DNA of 44,667 bases from Chloroflexota bacterium (GCA_016838895.1 JAEKNU010000031.1:1-44667), one strand, 5' to 3'; positions 1 to 8,514 are shown, numbered from the stretch's first letter. Numbers and translations are program-made. Notes: a model not told the origin generated them from the letters alone.

Positions 1-46
1 GCGCTTCTCAAATTAATTTGGGTTGGTCTTTTCCTAAATCTTAGCT

Positions 47-289
47 CTACCCCGTTTTATTGAGATGATACGATTTTGGTTTGTAAATGCGCAAACGGAT
101 TTTTACTCCATTATTCTGCCGAGTGAAAATGAAATTATTGATATCAATATTATCAGGTACTTTCGGCATGGACATTAATCTCATTGCCATTCGTATAAGC
201 CAGATATTTCTCTTGCTGAATGTAATAGATGGCGTCTTTTTTGCACCCTGTAGTAATTGCGGATGTATCTTTGAATATTTATTACCCAT
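47..289 (-). pseudogene. Broken alpha/beta-hydrolase (esterase) N-terminal fragment
   Basis: The minus-strand frame gives an 80-residue peptide ending in a stretch (NNFIFTRQNNGVKIRLRIYK, then PKS) that resembles the strand before the HGGG oxyanion motif of lipase/esterase-type alpha/beta hydrolases. The frame then stops, and no HGGG or GxSxG follows in any frame to the window edge, so the gene looks truncated. I chose the start at 289 because an AGGAG sits 11 bases upstream; an in-frame upstream ATG lies at 313. Family assignment is by motif memory only. A genuine short protein is possible. Confidence 0.35.
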
Positions 290-402
290 GGCGGAAAATG
301 CTCCTGCTTGCACAATGCTGATTTATAAAGCGATTCAATGTTCTGAATCACCTTCAATTTTTGCTGATCAATAATTTAATTATACCTTTCCCAACATTAA
401 GT

Positions 403-440
403 TACATAAAAGACGCCCAAAATTGAGCGTCTTCTCGTTT
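403..440 (-). terminator. Rho-independent terminator of the aldo/keto reductase gene
   Basis: Seven-base stem AAGACGC/GCGTCTT (410-416 with 427-433) with a 10-base loop. On the minus strand it is followed by TTTTAT. It lies about 20 bases past the stop of the reductase. It belongs to a family of similar terminators used repeatedly in this window (about 2.45, 13.0, 23.7, 30.5 and 31.4 kb). Confidence 0.7.
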
Positions 441-461
441 TAAAAATGAATTGGCACAAAT

Positions 462-1292
462 CTAAAAATTGAAATTGTCCGGATCCGGCCCAACACGTTT
501 GCCTTGATCCAGTGCATCCAACACCTGCATATCTGCCTGTGAAAGCTCAAAATCGAAAATCTGGGCATTCTCGGTGATGCGCTGTTCGTGGGCTGATTTT
601 GGAATGGTAACCACTTCATGCTGTAAATCCCAGCGCAGTGTAATCTGGGCAGGCGTCTTTTGATATTTTTCAGCCAATTTCTGAACAACGGGTTCGCTGA
701 CAATTTTCCCTTGCATTAAGGGGCTCCAGGCTTCCATCTGAATCTTGTGTTTTTTACAAAATGCCAAAAGATCAGGCTGCACAAGGAAAGGATGAAACTC
801 CATCTGGTTTACAGCGGGCACAACCTGGCTTTCAGGCAGAATATCTTCAAGGTGATGCACCAAAAAATTGCTCACGCCGATTGCTTTGGCACGGCCGCTT
901 TGATAAATCTTTTCCATCTCTTTCCATGTCTCTTGATAACAGCCTTTCACCGGCCAATGCACCAGATACAGATCTACATAATCGGTTTCCAAACGTTTCA
1001 GGCTATCTTCAAAGGCTGCCAATATGCGCTTTTCGCGTTGGTCAGCATTCCACACTTTGGTGGTCAGGAAAATATCTTCGCGCGGGATACCGCTCTCGCG
1101 GATGGCTTTGCCGACACCACTTTCATTCCCGTATACGCTCGCTGTATCGATACTGCGATAGCCGGTTTCCAGGGCATATTTAATCGCATTTTCCACTTCC
1201 TGCCCGTCTTTCATTTGAAAAACACCAAACCCCAACCAGGGCATTTTAAGTCCATTATTTAGCACTGCGCAATCTTTTATACTACTGATCAT
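462..1292 (-). CDS. Aldo/keto reductase
   Basis: A 276-residue NADPH-dependent aldo/keto reductase of the short prokaryotic type (2,5-diketogluconate reductase / YvgN-like), expected to reduce aldehydes or ketones in the cytosol. The catalytic tetrad is visible: Asp49 and Tyr54 in SIDTASVYGNE, Lys79 in TTKVWNADQ, His112 in LVHWPVKG. Length is normal for the family, so the gene looks intact. An AAAGGAG lies nine bases before the ATG. It is monocistronic, with its own terminator downstream. An 80-base gap and an inverted repeat (1341-1385) lie upstream. The substrate cannot be read from the sequence. Confidence 0.93.
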   Translation of the reverse strand: MISSIKDCAVLNNGLKMPWLGFGVFQMKDGQEVENAIKYALETGYRSIDTASVYGNESGVGKAIRESGIPREDIFLTTKVWNADQREKRILAAFEDSLKRLETDYVDLYLVHWPVKGCYQETWKEMEKIYQSGRAKAIGVSNFLVHHLEDILPESQVVPAVNQMEFHPFLVQPDLLAFCKKHKIQMEAWSPLMQGKIVSEPVVQKLAEKYQKTPAQITLRWDLQHEVVTIPKSAHEQRITENAQIFDFELSQADMQVLDALDQGKRVGPDPDNFNF

Positions 1293-1340
1293 CTGGTCAA
1301 TCTCCTTTCACATTAAAATACCTGATAACTAGTTGATTAA

Positions 1341-1385
1341 ATTTTCCGATCTATTCATTATTGCCTGAACAATGAATCGGAAAAT
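1341..1385. other. Long imperfect inverted repeat upstream of the reductase gene
   Basis: ATTTTCCGAT then ATTCAT on the left arm mirrors ATGAAT then CGGAAAAT on the right arm, with 13 bases between. No T-run follows on either strand, so an operator or mRNA hairpin is as likely as a terminator. The rest of 1293-1538 holds no convincing gene. Confidence 0.45.
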
Positions 1386-1538
1386 TCATAATTTATCTTT
1401 ACTATACCCGAATTTTTAATTTAATCAATTGCAGCGATTTGGGAAAGTGAAGTTTCAGCAGTTCAATCATTCGCATTATTCACTACCATGTGGCGTTGAA
1501 TGGGATAGGCGCATGGTGGATTATAAATTTGAACAATC

Positions 1539-2087
1539 TCAGAGGGTCTCTTTCGAGATGTTGAACAGCAAGCTGGGTGGTTGCCCAGGCACATCGTCAA
1601 TTTCGCCAATCTGTTGTAACCCCAGGCGTTTCAGAACGGCGCATGAGGGTAGATTATCCGGACGAACAAGCGCATGTACTTCGGCAAAATCGAGCACATG
1701 GAATGCGCTATGAATGGCGGCTTGCCCCAATTCTGTGGCGTAGCCTTTTCCCCAGGCTGCTGGAGAGAATCGGAAATATAGATTGAGCACTTCAGATGCT
1801 GCAATTTTCTTGAGCACAATGCCACCGAAACCAATGATCAGGTCCGGTTGCTGAAGTGTGGCAACGGACCAATATCCAAAGCCGTGATCATGCCAGTGAG
1901 CAAGCCAGGTAGAAAAAAGGGTTTTGCACACTTCTGCGGTGGGAGGACCAGAGGGGTTGAAGCGGTTGGTTTCAGGATCAATGTGGACAGCCACGACGGC
2001 GGGCAGGTGCGCATCAATCGGTCGCTGAAGCAGCAGCCGATTGGTTTGGCAAGATTGGAGATCGGAAGGTTTTTTCGCATTGATCAT
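1539..2087 (-). CDS. GNAT N-acetyltransferase, RimJ/RimL type
   Basis: A 182-residue GCN5-related acetyltransferase that would transfer acetyl from acetyl-CoA to an amine. The TNRLLLQRP start is typical of the RimJ/RimL branch. The acetyl-CoA loop is AAWGKGYATELG (about residues 109-120), followed by the ALVRPDNLPSCAVLKRLG segment that closes the fold. It is stand-alone. A degenerate copy of its middle part (codons around the GKGYA loop and ALVRP segment) lies at 3068-3160, upstream of it on the same strand, which points to an old duplication. The acceptor substrate is unknown. Confidence 0.85.
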   Translation of the reverse strand: MINAKKPSDLQSCQTNRLLLQRPIDAHLPAVVAVHIDPETNRFNPSGPPTAEVCKTLFSTWLAHWHDHGFGYWSVATLQQPDLIIGFGGIVLKKIAASEVLNLYFRFSPAAWGKGYATELGQAAIHSAFHVLDFAEVHALVRPDNLPSCAVLKRLGLQQIGEIDDVPGQPPSLLFNISKETL

Positions 2088-2228
2088 GACTACAACCTGA
2101 TGAGATAAAGATTTATGTTACGTAAAGATATGGGAGTTTAACCCTCGGTAATTATATACGAAAATTACAGTACAGATATATGAAGGAGGGTTTTTTTCTG
2201 CGAGCCAGGCAGTCAAATGAATATATTT

Positions 2229-2401
2229 ACGAATTTCATTATAAAGAAAACAGAAAACCAGATGATCATTCACCATGCCGACCGCCTGCTATATGCGTAC
2301 ATAATAGTCGACCCGACAAACGACATTCCGCGTTTTTTGAGGTTCTTGGAAAGGGCATTGCTCTTGGTGGTTGTTACGGGTAGTTCCTGCATGAACTAGC
2401 G
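2229..2401 (-). pseudogene. Decayed copy of the 3' end of tag
   Basis: The DNA aligns base for base, with scattered substitutions, to the last 170 bases of the intact tag gene. Compare GATGATCATTCACCATGCC and TACATAATAGTCGACC here with GATCATTGACCAGGCC and TACATAATCGTTGGACC in tag. The fragment is in the same orientation, about 0.95 kb downstream of intact tag, and has lost its reading frame. No 5' half of tag is present here. The remaining 2088-2228 and 2402-2513 hold no gene. Confidence 0.85.
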
Positions 2402-2439
2402 TTTTTCGTCAATAGATTTGCCTGTTTTGGTCGGGCTTC

Positions 2440-2482
2440 TGAGAAACAAAAAAGATGCCCTGAAATAGAACGTCTTTTCATC
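2440..2482 (-). terminator. Imperfect rho-independent terminator after the DUF385 gene
   Basis: On the minus strand AAAGACGTTC pairs imperfectly with GGGCATCTTT and is followed by TTT and a T-rich run. It lies about 35 bases beyond the stop at 2514. It is a worn member of the GACGCTCTGA / TCAGGGCGT terminator family found elsewhere in the window. Confidence 0.5.
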
Positions 2483-2513
2483 TCCATCTATGTTTTGCAA
2501 AACTTGGAACCGA

Positions 2514-2993
2514 TTAAACTACAAATCTTACAAACCGCAATCCATCTCGTGCAATCTTGCGTGCTTCTATTTCAGTTCCATCCCATTCGTAACCTATCAT
2601 CGAAAATAATTGCCCGGTGAGCTTGCCATAGCGCTCCATATAACGAGCAATAATATCTTCACCATCTTCTGGTTTAATTAAGTCAATAGATACCGGATAT
2701 TTTTGATTTCCGATCTGGATCATTGTGTTTTTCTGCTTCCCTAGATTTTTATACCATTGGGATTTTTCGCCATATCCAGCTACGACGATTACGTTTTCCG
2801 TTCCTTCTTCACGCTCCACTATTTCCACGACTACTTGATGTGGTTTGCCTGTATTTCTGCCTACATGGTTAATTAATGCAAATCTTTTTCCAAGCAACCA
2901 ACCAAGTCTGAGTTTATATAAATATACTGGGATGCGAAAAAATAAACGCAGTAAAGCCTTAGGTGGATATTTGCTTGTTTTCTGATCGGACAT
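2514..2993 (-). CDS. DUF385 / deazaflavin-dependent nitroreductase-family protein
   Basis: A 159-residue split-beta-barrel protein of the DUF385 family, which includes the F420H2-dependent nitroreductase Ddn. The segment LINHVGRNTGKPHQVVVEIV, followed by VVAGYGEKSQWYKNLG, is the family core. Whether this protein uses F420, FMN or no flavin cannot be decided from sequence. AAAGGAG lies seven bases before the ATG. The gene is flanked on both sides by broken gene copies (GNAT fragment at 3068-3160, tag fragment at 2229-2401), as if it had been dropped into a duplicated region. Confidence 0.82.
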   Translation of the reverse strand: MSDQKTSKYPPKALLRLFFRIPVYLYKLRLGWLLGKRFALINHVGRNTGKPHQVVVEIVEREEGTENVIVVAGYGEKSQWYKNLGKQKNTMIQIGNQKYPVSIDLIKPEDGEDIIARYMERYGKLTGQLFSMIGYEWDGTEIEARKIARDGLRFVRFVV

Positions 2994-3067
2994 TATTTAT
3001 CTCCTTTTTCTATATCAATGGATAATTTACCAATAAAAACGATTGATGTTCTTGTGGACCAGTACCG

Positions 3068-3160
3068 GGGATGAGAGTAGATTGTCCGACCAAACGAACA
3101 CACCCACATCGGCGTAGCCGATCAGATGGAATGCGCTGTGAGCTGCAGGTTGCTAGGTAA
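3068..3160 (-). pseudogene. Decayed internal fragment of a GNAT gene
   Basis: The DNA aligns to 1640-1735 of the intact GNAT at 1539-2087: GATGAGAGTAGATTGTCC against CATGAGGGTAGATTATCC, and ATGGAATGCGCTGTGA against ATGGAATGCGCTATGA, with matching spacing. It begins almost directly behind the tag stop codon, in the same orientation. No start, stop or usable frame remains. Confidence 0.8.
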
Positions 3161-3177
3161 GGTACAAACAAGCGCGC

Positions 3178-3741
3178 CTAGGTACGAACTTCATCATGAC
3201 GAAAACAGGAAACCAAATGATCATTGACCAGGCCAACTGCCTGCATGTAGGCATACATAATCGTTGGACCAACAAACGACATGCCCCGCTTTTTGAGATC
3301 TTTGGATAGAGCATCACTGATTGTTGTTGTAGCCGGCATATCTTGTAGGGCGGTAAAGTTGCCTATGATTGGTTTGCCGCCTACGAATTGCCAGAGGTAG
3401 GCATCAAAGCTACCGAATTCTTTCTGAATCGAAAGAAACACAATTGCGTTTTTTCTCGCGGAGTAAACTTTCAAACGATTGCGAATAATACCCGGATTTT
3501 GCAATTGCGCTTCGAGTTCATCATCGGTCATATTGGCTACGGCTTGAGAATCAAAATCCTTGAAAGCCAGACGGTAGGCATCCCGCTTTTTCAAAACCGT
3601 ATCCCAACTCAGGCCGGCCTGGGCGCCTTCCAGGATGAGCATTTCAAAGAGCTTGCGGTCATCATGGACAGGAACCCCCCATTCTTGATCATGATATTTC
3701 ATTTGCAGTGAATTTGAGTTCGCCCAATCACAGCGCTGCAT
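3178..3741 (-). CDS. tag: DNA-3-methyladenine glycosylase I
   Basis: Base-excision-repair enzyme that removes 3-methyladenine from alkylated DNA. Counted from the start chosen here, the residues fall on E. coli Tag numbering: zinc ligands Cys4, His17, His175 and Cys179, Glu38 in LEGAQAGLSW and Trp46. At 187 residues it matches the family. The start at 3741 (MQRCDWAN) is preferred over ATGs at 3747 and 3750 because it fits the family N-terminus and has AAAGGAG about 11 bases upstream. The first ATG overlaps the stop of the preceding gene, so the two are probably translationally coupled. A broken copy of its 3' end lies at 2229-2401. Confidence 0.95.
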   Translation of the reverse strand: MQRCDWANSNSLQMKYHDQEWGVPVHDDRKLFEMLILEGAQAGLSWDTVLKKRDAYRLAFKDFDSQAVANMTDDELEAQLQNPGIIRNRLKVYSARKNAIVFLSIQKEFGSFDAYLWQFVGGKPIIGNFTALQDMPATTTISDALSKDLKKRGMSFVGPTIMYAYMQAVGLVNDHLVSCFRHDEVRT

Positions 3742-3746
3742 AAGCA

Positions 3747-4187
3747 TCATTCTCCTTTTGATATTCTGCGTGGGGGCACGGTTGCTTCATGGTAGTAAAC
3801 CACCTTCCATTTATCAGCGATTTTACGAAACACAAAAGTAGCTCCTGCCCTGTCCACCATATCAATGTCCCCTGATTTAAGGGTGGCTTTGGCCTGATAC
3901 GCCCAGGAGTAGATGGCCGTATTTTCATCCAGTACTCTGGTTTCACCGTTGAACGTTTTGAGGTCAAAGGCGGAACAGTCACTCAGGTAATTGATATTGT
4001 TGTTCACGTAGGTATCATGATCAACCTGAGAGCCGTCCGTTCCCATCATGATGAATTCGGGGATATTTGCGAACATGCCAAAGGCCATGTCCATATCCAG
4101 GGTTTCACAGCCTTTGATCAGGGTTACGATGATCTCATTAATTTCTTTTTCCATTTTTTCTTTTTGAACTGGAGTTAATGGGCTCAT
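3747..4187 (-). CDS. SnoaL-like / NTF2-fold protein
   Basis: A 146-residue protein with the SnoaL_3/DUF4440 layout: an N-terminal helix pair (EINEIIVTLIKGCETLDMD), a middle segment with AMFANIPEFIMMGTDG-type spacing, and a C-terminal strand ending KWKVVYYHEAT. NTF2-fold proteins of this size act as small ketosteroid-isomerase-like enzymes or ligand binders; the role here is unknown. It is the first gene of a two-gene unit with tag: its TGA overlaps an ATG of tag. The 4188-4324 gap upstream shows no gene. Confidence 0.75.
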   Translation of the reverse strand: MSPLTPVQKEKMEKEINEIIVTLIKGCETLDMDMAFGMFANIPEFIMMGTDGSQVDHDTYVNNNINYLSDCSAFDLKTFNGETRVLDENTAIYSWAYQAKATLKSGDIDMVDRAGATFVFRKIADKWKVVYYHEATVPPRRISKGE

Positions 4188-4324
4188 ACTATTTATCCTC
4201 TTTCACGGAACTTTTTCGAAGTTGCATATTAAAATAAAGCTGTTGAAAATACAATTGTAACTAATTTATCCTAACTTTGTTCGTGGGGTAGAGGGGTAAA
4301 AAATGTGTATTTTACTCACATCAA

Positions 4325-4867
4325 TTATTGAAAATCATTTTCTATAATGCCATACGCATAGCAATCATGCCAGAGCGGATTGCCAAGTGCGTCCTTGCGG
4401 AAGAATGCTTTTTCTTTAAAATGCCCTTCTCTATTGAGTCCGCATTTTTCCAGCACGCGCCAGGAGGCTTCATTTAACGGATTGCAAAATGCGGTAACCT
4501 TGTGTGCATTCAAAACGGTAAACGCATATTCGATAATTTTATTAACTGCTTCTGTGCAATACCCTTTGCCCTGATATTTCGGATTGAAAATATACCCCAA
4601 TTCCCAGGTCATGAATTCCAGCGGCTGGGATTGTTGAAAGTACAAGTGCCCGATCATTTTGTGCTCCGTAATTAATTCAACGGCAAAAAAGTTGTTACCG
4701 GAGGCTCTTTCTCTGCACATGGCTTGTGCTTGTTCCATGTCAACCGGTTCCCCTGGTTCAAAGAGGTAGGTTTCTGGCAGAGACAAATATTCAAACAAGT
4801 CCGCTGCATCACTCAGAGAAAATTTCCTGATGCGTAATCGATTAGTTTCCAATAAAAATTTCTTCAT
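4325..4867 (-). CDS. GNAT N-acetyltransferase, RimJ/RimL type
   Basis: A 180-residue acetyltransferase starting LLETNRLRIRKF, typical of the RimJ/RimL branch. The acetyl-CoA loop is KYQGKGYCTEAVNKII, followed by the AFCNPLNEASWRVLEKCG helix and a C-terminal YAYGIIENDF strand, so the domain is complete. The ATG overlaps the stop of the upstream methyltransferase gene by four bases (ATGA), so it is translated from the same message. The substrate is unknown. Confidence 0.88.
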   Translation of the reverse strand: MKKFLLETNRLRIRKFSLSDAADLFEYLSLPETYLFEPGEPVDMEQAQAMCRERASGNNFFAVELITEHKMIGHLYFQQSQPLEFMTWELGYIFNPKYQGKGYCTEAVNKIIEYAFTVLNAHKVTAFCNPLNEASWRVLEKCGLNREGHFKEKAFFRKDALGNPLWHDCYAYGIIENDFQ

Positions 4868-5349
4868 TTTTTACCCAGCCATCTACGAACCGAAGCGGTG
4901 TAAGCCTTATATTCCTCACCAAATTTTTTTGCCAGATATTTTTCTTCTGGAAGAATCAGGAAATAATGGCAAAGAATCACCGATAATACCATCATGAGCA
5001 TTGGCCAAAGCAAATTTAGAGTCAATGAAATACCGGCCAAAATCAGTATTCCACCCATGTATAACGGATTTCTGGAGATGGAAAAAATACCTGAGGTCAT
5101 GATTTTGCAGGTCGGCTGACCGGGATCCGTAGGTTGGTTGAATGCGGCAAATTGCCGGCGGGTTAAAACAAGAAAACCAAAACCAATGACTATCAGTAGG
5201 ATGCCTGCAATCAAAGAGATCAATATAAACTTTTCTTGCGTTATGGTTGCCGGGTAAAAAATTTGGATGGTGATGCCGATCAGATAGGGAATGCCCAGAA
5301 AGAATTCTCCTGTTTCCCAGCCATGTTTATGTGCTGAATCATTGTTCAT
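4864..5349 (-). CDS. Isoprenylcysteine carboxyl methyltransferase-like membrane protein
   Basis: A 161-residue integral membrane protein of the ICMT/phospholipid methyltransferase family. It has four hydrophobic segments and the conserved C-terminal half: SRNPLYMGGILILAG, then PEEKYLAKKFGEEYKAYTAS. In the family that half binds S-adenosylmethionine at the membrane face. Bacterial members mostly have unknown acceptors. The gene overlaps SMI1/KNR4 upstream by 11 bases and GNAT downstream by four, so the three form one transcription unit. Confidence 0.85.
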   Translation of the reverse strand: MNNDSAHKHGWETGEFFLGIPYLIGITIQIFYPATITQEKFILISLIAGILLIVIGFGFLVLTRRQFAAFNQPTDPGQPTCKIMTSGIFSISRNPLYMGGILILAGISLTLNLLWPMLMMVLSVILCHYFLILPEEKYLAKKFGEEYKAYTASVRRWLGKK

Positions 5350-6271
5350 TATCGTTCAACTCCAATCCAAACCATTTTCGCCATGCTAATGCATTCTCAC
5401 AATTCGGGTCGATTATTCCTTCAGAGGCAAATGGTGTCCACAGCCATTCTTCATATCCCGGACAGCCAATTTTTGAATGTCTTTCTATAAAATCTTCAAA
5501 GGTATTTCCCATAATATATCCATGACCAATACCATCGTCGTGACTTAAATAAACAACAGCATCTTTTGGTGAATTAAGTTCAATAGCAATCTTGTCCCCA
5601 TTTCTAATATCAATAATGGGAAACTTGTTATACCAAATTGCATCATATGAATCTTGGGGATTACTAAAACAATGAGTTAGCCACCCTTGGTAGTCCGCCA
5701 TGATTTGTGGTAAATCTTGTAAATTCCATCGACACTCACCCCAACACACTTGATTTAATGGAGGTAGTGCTTCATCATCTTCGTTAAGGAACCACTGGAT
5801 ATTAACAGTAGAGGAAAAATTGAGTAATACCTTTCTGAAATTTTCCGGGATAGGACACCCAAGTTCTTTTTCAATACAAATTACATTTTCTTCAGTTGCC
5901 GGTGCTTCAATTTGAAAAACGTTTTTTGGATTTTTCCATATGCTTGTTGCATCGTGTTTTCTGCAGGCAATAAATAGTGCTTTCCAATATCCAATCCAAT
6001 GATTATACTTGCTGGAAGTTTCTTTCATTGATTGTTCTAAATTATCCAATCGAGAAAAAATGGTATCCATTTCCTGATCAGTAATTGGTTGGGTTTTTAC
6101 CTTGATAATTGTTTTATTATTCCTGTTGGATAATTTTATTTTCTCAACTATGAGCATAATAATACCCATAAGGAAAATTAATAAACTAATTAAAAAAACA
6201 ATAATAAAAAATATTTTTTCAATATTTTCATTCACTACAGTATCCTCCCTTTCTTGATTTGAATTATTCAA
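5339..6271 (-). CDS. Membrane-anchored SMI1/KNR4 (SUKH) domain protein
   Basis: A 310-residue protein with one N-terminal transmembrane helix (about residues 19-42), a charged linker and a SUKH-1 domain. The domain shows IEKELGCPIPENFRKVLLNF, the tryptophan-rich WNLQDLPQIMADYQGW segment, DGDKIAIEL-type strand INGDKIAIELN region and a C-terminal FEDFIERHSKIGCPG. SUKH proteins often neutralise contact-dependent or polymorphic toxins; no toxin gene is adjacent, so an immunity role is only a family-based suggestion. The membrane anchor is less common for the family. It heads the three-gene unit with the ICMT-like protein and GNAT. Confidence 0.8.
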   Translation of the reverse strand: MNNSNQEREDTVVNENIEKIFFIIVFLISLLIFLMGIIMLIVEKIKLSNRNNKTIIKVKTQPITDQEMDTIFSRLDNLEQSMKETSSKYNHWIGYWKALFIACRKHDATSIWKNPKNVFQIEAPATEENVICIEKELGCPIPENFRKVLLNFSSTVNIQWFLNEDDEALPPLNQVCWGECRWNLQDLPQIMADYQGWLTHCFSNPQDSYDAIWYNKFPIIDIRNGDKIAIELNSPKDAVVYLSHDDGIGHGYIMGNTFEDFIERHSKIGCPGYEEWLWTPFASEGIIDPNCENALAWRKWFGLELNDNEQ

Positions 6272-6291
6272 TTATATACTAATTTAGCGTA

Positions 6292-7062
6292 TCAATTATT
6301 CGCTGTCAATCCACAACGAAAGCCCAGTCCGTCATGTTGCAGAATGGGCAGGTGCAGCACTTCGCGTTTGGATGAGCGCAGGGTGCTGGGAATACTGAAA
6401 TAACCGCCGCCGCGTAACACATTTCCAGGGCCATTGGTTGCATCATACACATAATTGGATGTCCATTCCCAGACATTGCCGGCCATATCCAATACGCCGT
6501 AGGGACTGACGCCTGCGGGTATGCTGCCTACTGGCATGGCGGAATTGCCGTTCCCGCAGCTGTTGCCGCTGCCGGAGAGGTCATCCATGATGGCGTAATC
6601 GCAGGTGGCTTCCTCATCGCCCCAGGGATAAATGCGTCCGTCCGTACCCCGGGCAGCTTTTTCCCATTCCTCTTCGGTCAGCAATCGTCGACCGGCCCAT
6701 TCGCAATAGGCATTGGCATTTTCCCAAGTAATACAGACAACCGGGTAATCTTCGCCATCATTTGAGCATGTGGGTTCTTCGCAACCTTCGGCGGTGCATT
6801 TGGCGTACATGCCCTGGGTCACTTCAGTCTGATCGATCCAAAAAGCATCCAGCAGTATGGTATGTGCCGGCGCTTCATCATAATCACCATCATCGCTGCC
6901 CATGATAAATTCGCCTGCCGGCACGTAGACCATCAACATACGGTCCTTGCGGGATAGTTTGGTACGGATCGCGCCATCTATGGGTGGATTGGATGTGCAA
7001 TTGGAAATAATTGGCATAAGAATAATAACAACAAGTATGAGCAATCCGGTTTTGCCTTTCAT
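6292..7062 (-). CDS. FGE-sulfatase-fold lipoprotein
   Basis: A 256-residue protein with a lipoprotein signal (hydrophobic 7-19, lipobox IISNC, Cys22) followed by one formylglycine-generating-enzyme-like (SUMF1/EgtB) domain. The markers are VPAGEFIMGS, DAFWIDQTEVTQ, GRRLLTEEEWEKAARGTDG, YPWG, GVLDMAGNVWEW, VLRGGGYF and GLGFRCG. The RGGGYF region lacks the Cys pair that real formylglycine-generating oxidases use, so sulfatase activation is unlikely; a binding or envelope role is more probable. It is a paralogue of 10590-11462. GGAGGG precedes the ATG. Confidence 0.88.
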   Translation of the reverse strand: MKGKTGLLILVVIILMPIISNCTSNPPIDGAIRTKLSRKDRMLMVYVPAGEFIMGSDDGDYDEAPAHTILLDAFWIDQTEVTQGMYAKCTAEGCEEPTCSNDGEDYPVVCITWENANAYCEWAGRRLLTEEEWEKAARGTDGRIYPWGDEEATCDYAIMDDLSGSGNSCGNGNSAMPVGSIPAGVSPYGVLDMAGNVWEWTSNYVYDATNGPGNVLRGGGYFSIPSTLRSSKREVLHLPILQHDGLGFRCGLTANN

Positions 7063-7173
7063 TTTCCCTCCGATTTTGTTGTGTTGTGCAACTATATATT
7101 ATTATAGTCAAATCGGGAAAGAGGAAGTTGTTGACGATGATTTCTTTAATTACTATATGGAGAGTTTTGATTT

Positions 7174-7707
7174 TTATTTAATCACCCTAAATCGCAGACT
7201 GGTGATCTCCCCCGATGTAACGGCTGCAATTCGTTCCAGCTTAATATCACTTGCATGGAGATGATCAAACAGACGGATACCTTCGCCGATCAGAATGGGT
7301 GCCAGGTGGACCATAATTTCATCTACCAACCCTGCATTGAGACATTGCTGGTCAATGCTGGCACCTAACAACATCACGTTCTTCTCTCTGGCGGCTTTCT
7401 TGGCCTGTTCAACTGCGCGTTCGATGCTGTTTAAATAAGTGAAGGTCAGTCCGCCGATTGTGATGGGATCGCGGGGATGATGTGTGACCACAAATTGCGG
7501 TACCTTAATCTGTCCGTCATAGGGCAGCGTATCTTCTGTGATGGTGCTGGAGTTGCCCATAATTACCGCACCGATCTCTGACATAATTTCCCGCACAGTT
7601 TCATCGGCGCTGAATTTGAACGCCCAATCAATATCATCATTGGGACGGGCCATGAAGCCATCCAGTGTTAAGGTGGTATGGATAATCACTTTTGCCATAT
7701 GTTTCAT
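7174..7707 (-). CDS. Dihydrofolate reductase-family (RibD C-terminal-like) protein
   Basis: A 177-residue protein of the bacterial DHFR-like / RibD C-terminal family, a NADPH-binding reductase fold. It shows the opening TLTLDGFMARPNDDIDW, the GAVIMGNSST loop and the C-terminal half with LLGASIDQQCLNAGLVDEI and HLAPILIGEGIRLFD. Most of these small proteins have no assigned substrate. The start could also be the ATG at 7698 (MAKVIIHTT); no strong ribosome site separates them. The 110-base gap on each side holds no gene. Confidence 0.85.
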   Translation of the reverse strand: MKHMAKVIIHTTLTLDGFMARPNDDIDWAFKFSADETVREIMSEIGAVIMGNSSTITEDTLPYDGQIKVPQFVVTHHPRDPITIGGLTFTYLNSIERAVEQAKKAAREKNVMLLGASIDQQCLNAGLVDEIMVHLAPILIGEGIRLFDHLHASDIKLERIAAVTSGEITSLRFRVIK

Positions 7708-7816
7708 CTTTTCTGAGCACGAATTGGTATATCACTGACCCACTACTATTGATTGGTACACAAGGGTGGTTTCACTCTCATAGAGCGGACACAGGTAAGC
7801 ACTCCAATTCTAGACA

Positions 7817-8404
7817 CTAATCATTCAATCCATTACCTGCGAAAATTTGTTGTATGTGTTTTTCAACCCTTGCTGTGCGGGTTTTAGATTGTTTGGGTGC
7901 AGAAAAATGAAGCAAGTATGCTCTTTGCCGACCCGGAGTCAGGGCATCAAAAGCAGTTTGCAAGTCAGGCATTTCATCCAATATCTCTTGAAATTCTTCC
8001 GGCATGTTAAATTCCGTGGTTTTTTTATATTCAACTTTCAAACCGGATTTTTCCGCTTCAATGGCTTCTAAAACATAGGCTTTCAGGACGGGTTCTATCT
8101 CAATAATTTGTTGGGTATTGGTGAAGCGAAGCTGACGAGCTGCCTGCACATTTTCAGTTTGTGTGATTAGAATGTGCTGAGGATCCTTTAACAGGGCGCC
8201 TTTGACAAACAGAAGCGCACAATATTCTTTAAATCCTTGTATGATAACGATGTTTTTTTCCTCAAACGCGTAACAAGGTTTACCCCACTTCAATTCTTCG
8301 GTTAACCCACAATCAAGAATGATGCTTCTCAATTTAATAAATTCATCCTGCCACTGTTTGGCATTACTGATAAATACATCAACCTTGGGATTCATATTAT
8401 TCAT
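7817..8404 (-). CDS. YdeI-like protein (DUF1801 / OmdA domains)
   Basis: A 195-residue protein matching the YdeI family over its full length: N-terminal DUF1801 segment with LTEELKWGKPCYAFEEKN and FKEYCALLFVKGALLKDP, then the C-terminal region with EFNMPEEFQEILDEMP and LTPGRQRAYLLHFSAPKQSK. The frame is open to 8518, but the family N-terminus (MNNMNPKVDVF) and a GAGGAC about seven bases upstream place the start at 8404. The biochemical role is unknown. Upstream, its frame runs into a broken DHFR-family stub at 8515-8658. Confidence 0.87.
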   Translation of the reverse strand: MNNMNPKVDVFISNAKQWQDEFIKLRSIILDCGLTEELKWGKPCYAFEEKNIVIIQGFKEYCALLFVKGALLKDPQHILITQTENVQAARQLRFTNTQQIIEIEPVLKAYVLEAIEAEKSGLKVEYKKTTEFNMPEEFQEILDEMPDLQTAFDALTPGRQRAYLLHFSAPKQSKTRTARVEKHIQQIFAGNGLND

Positions 8405-8514
8405 TTCTTTGTCCTCTGAGATAACGTGAGTGGCTAAACAAATCCACCTTTGTTCGTTAGATAAACCTGACCAACACAATGGGATAAACATGTAGATAAT
8501 ACTCGTCGACAAGA

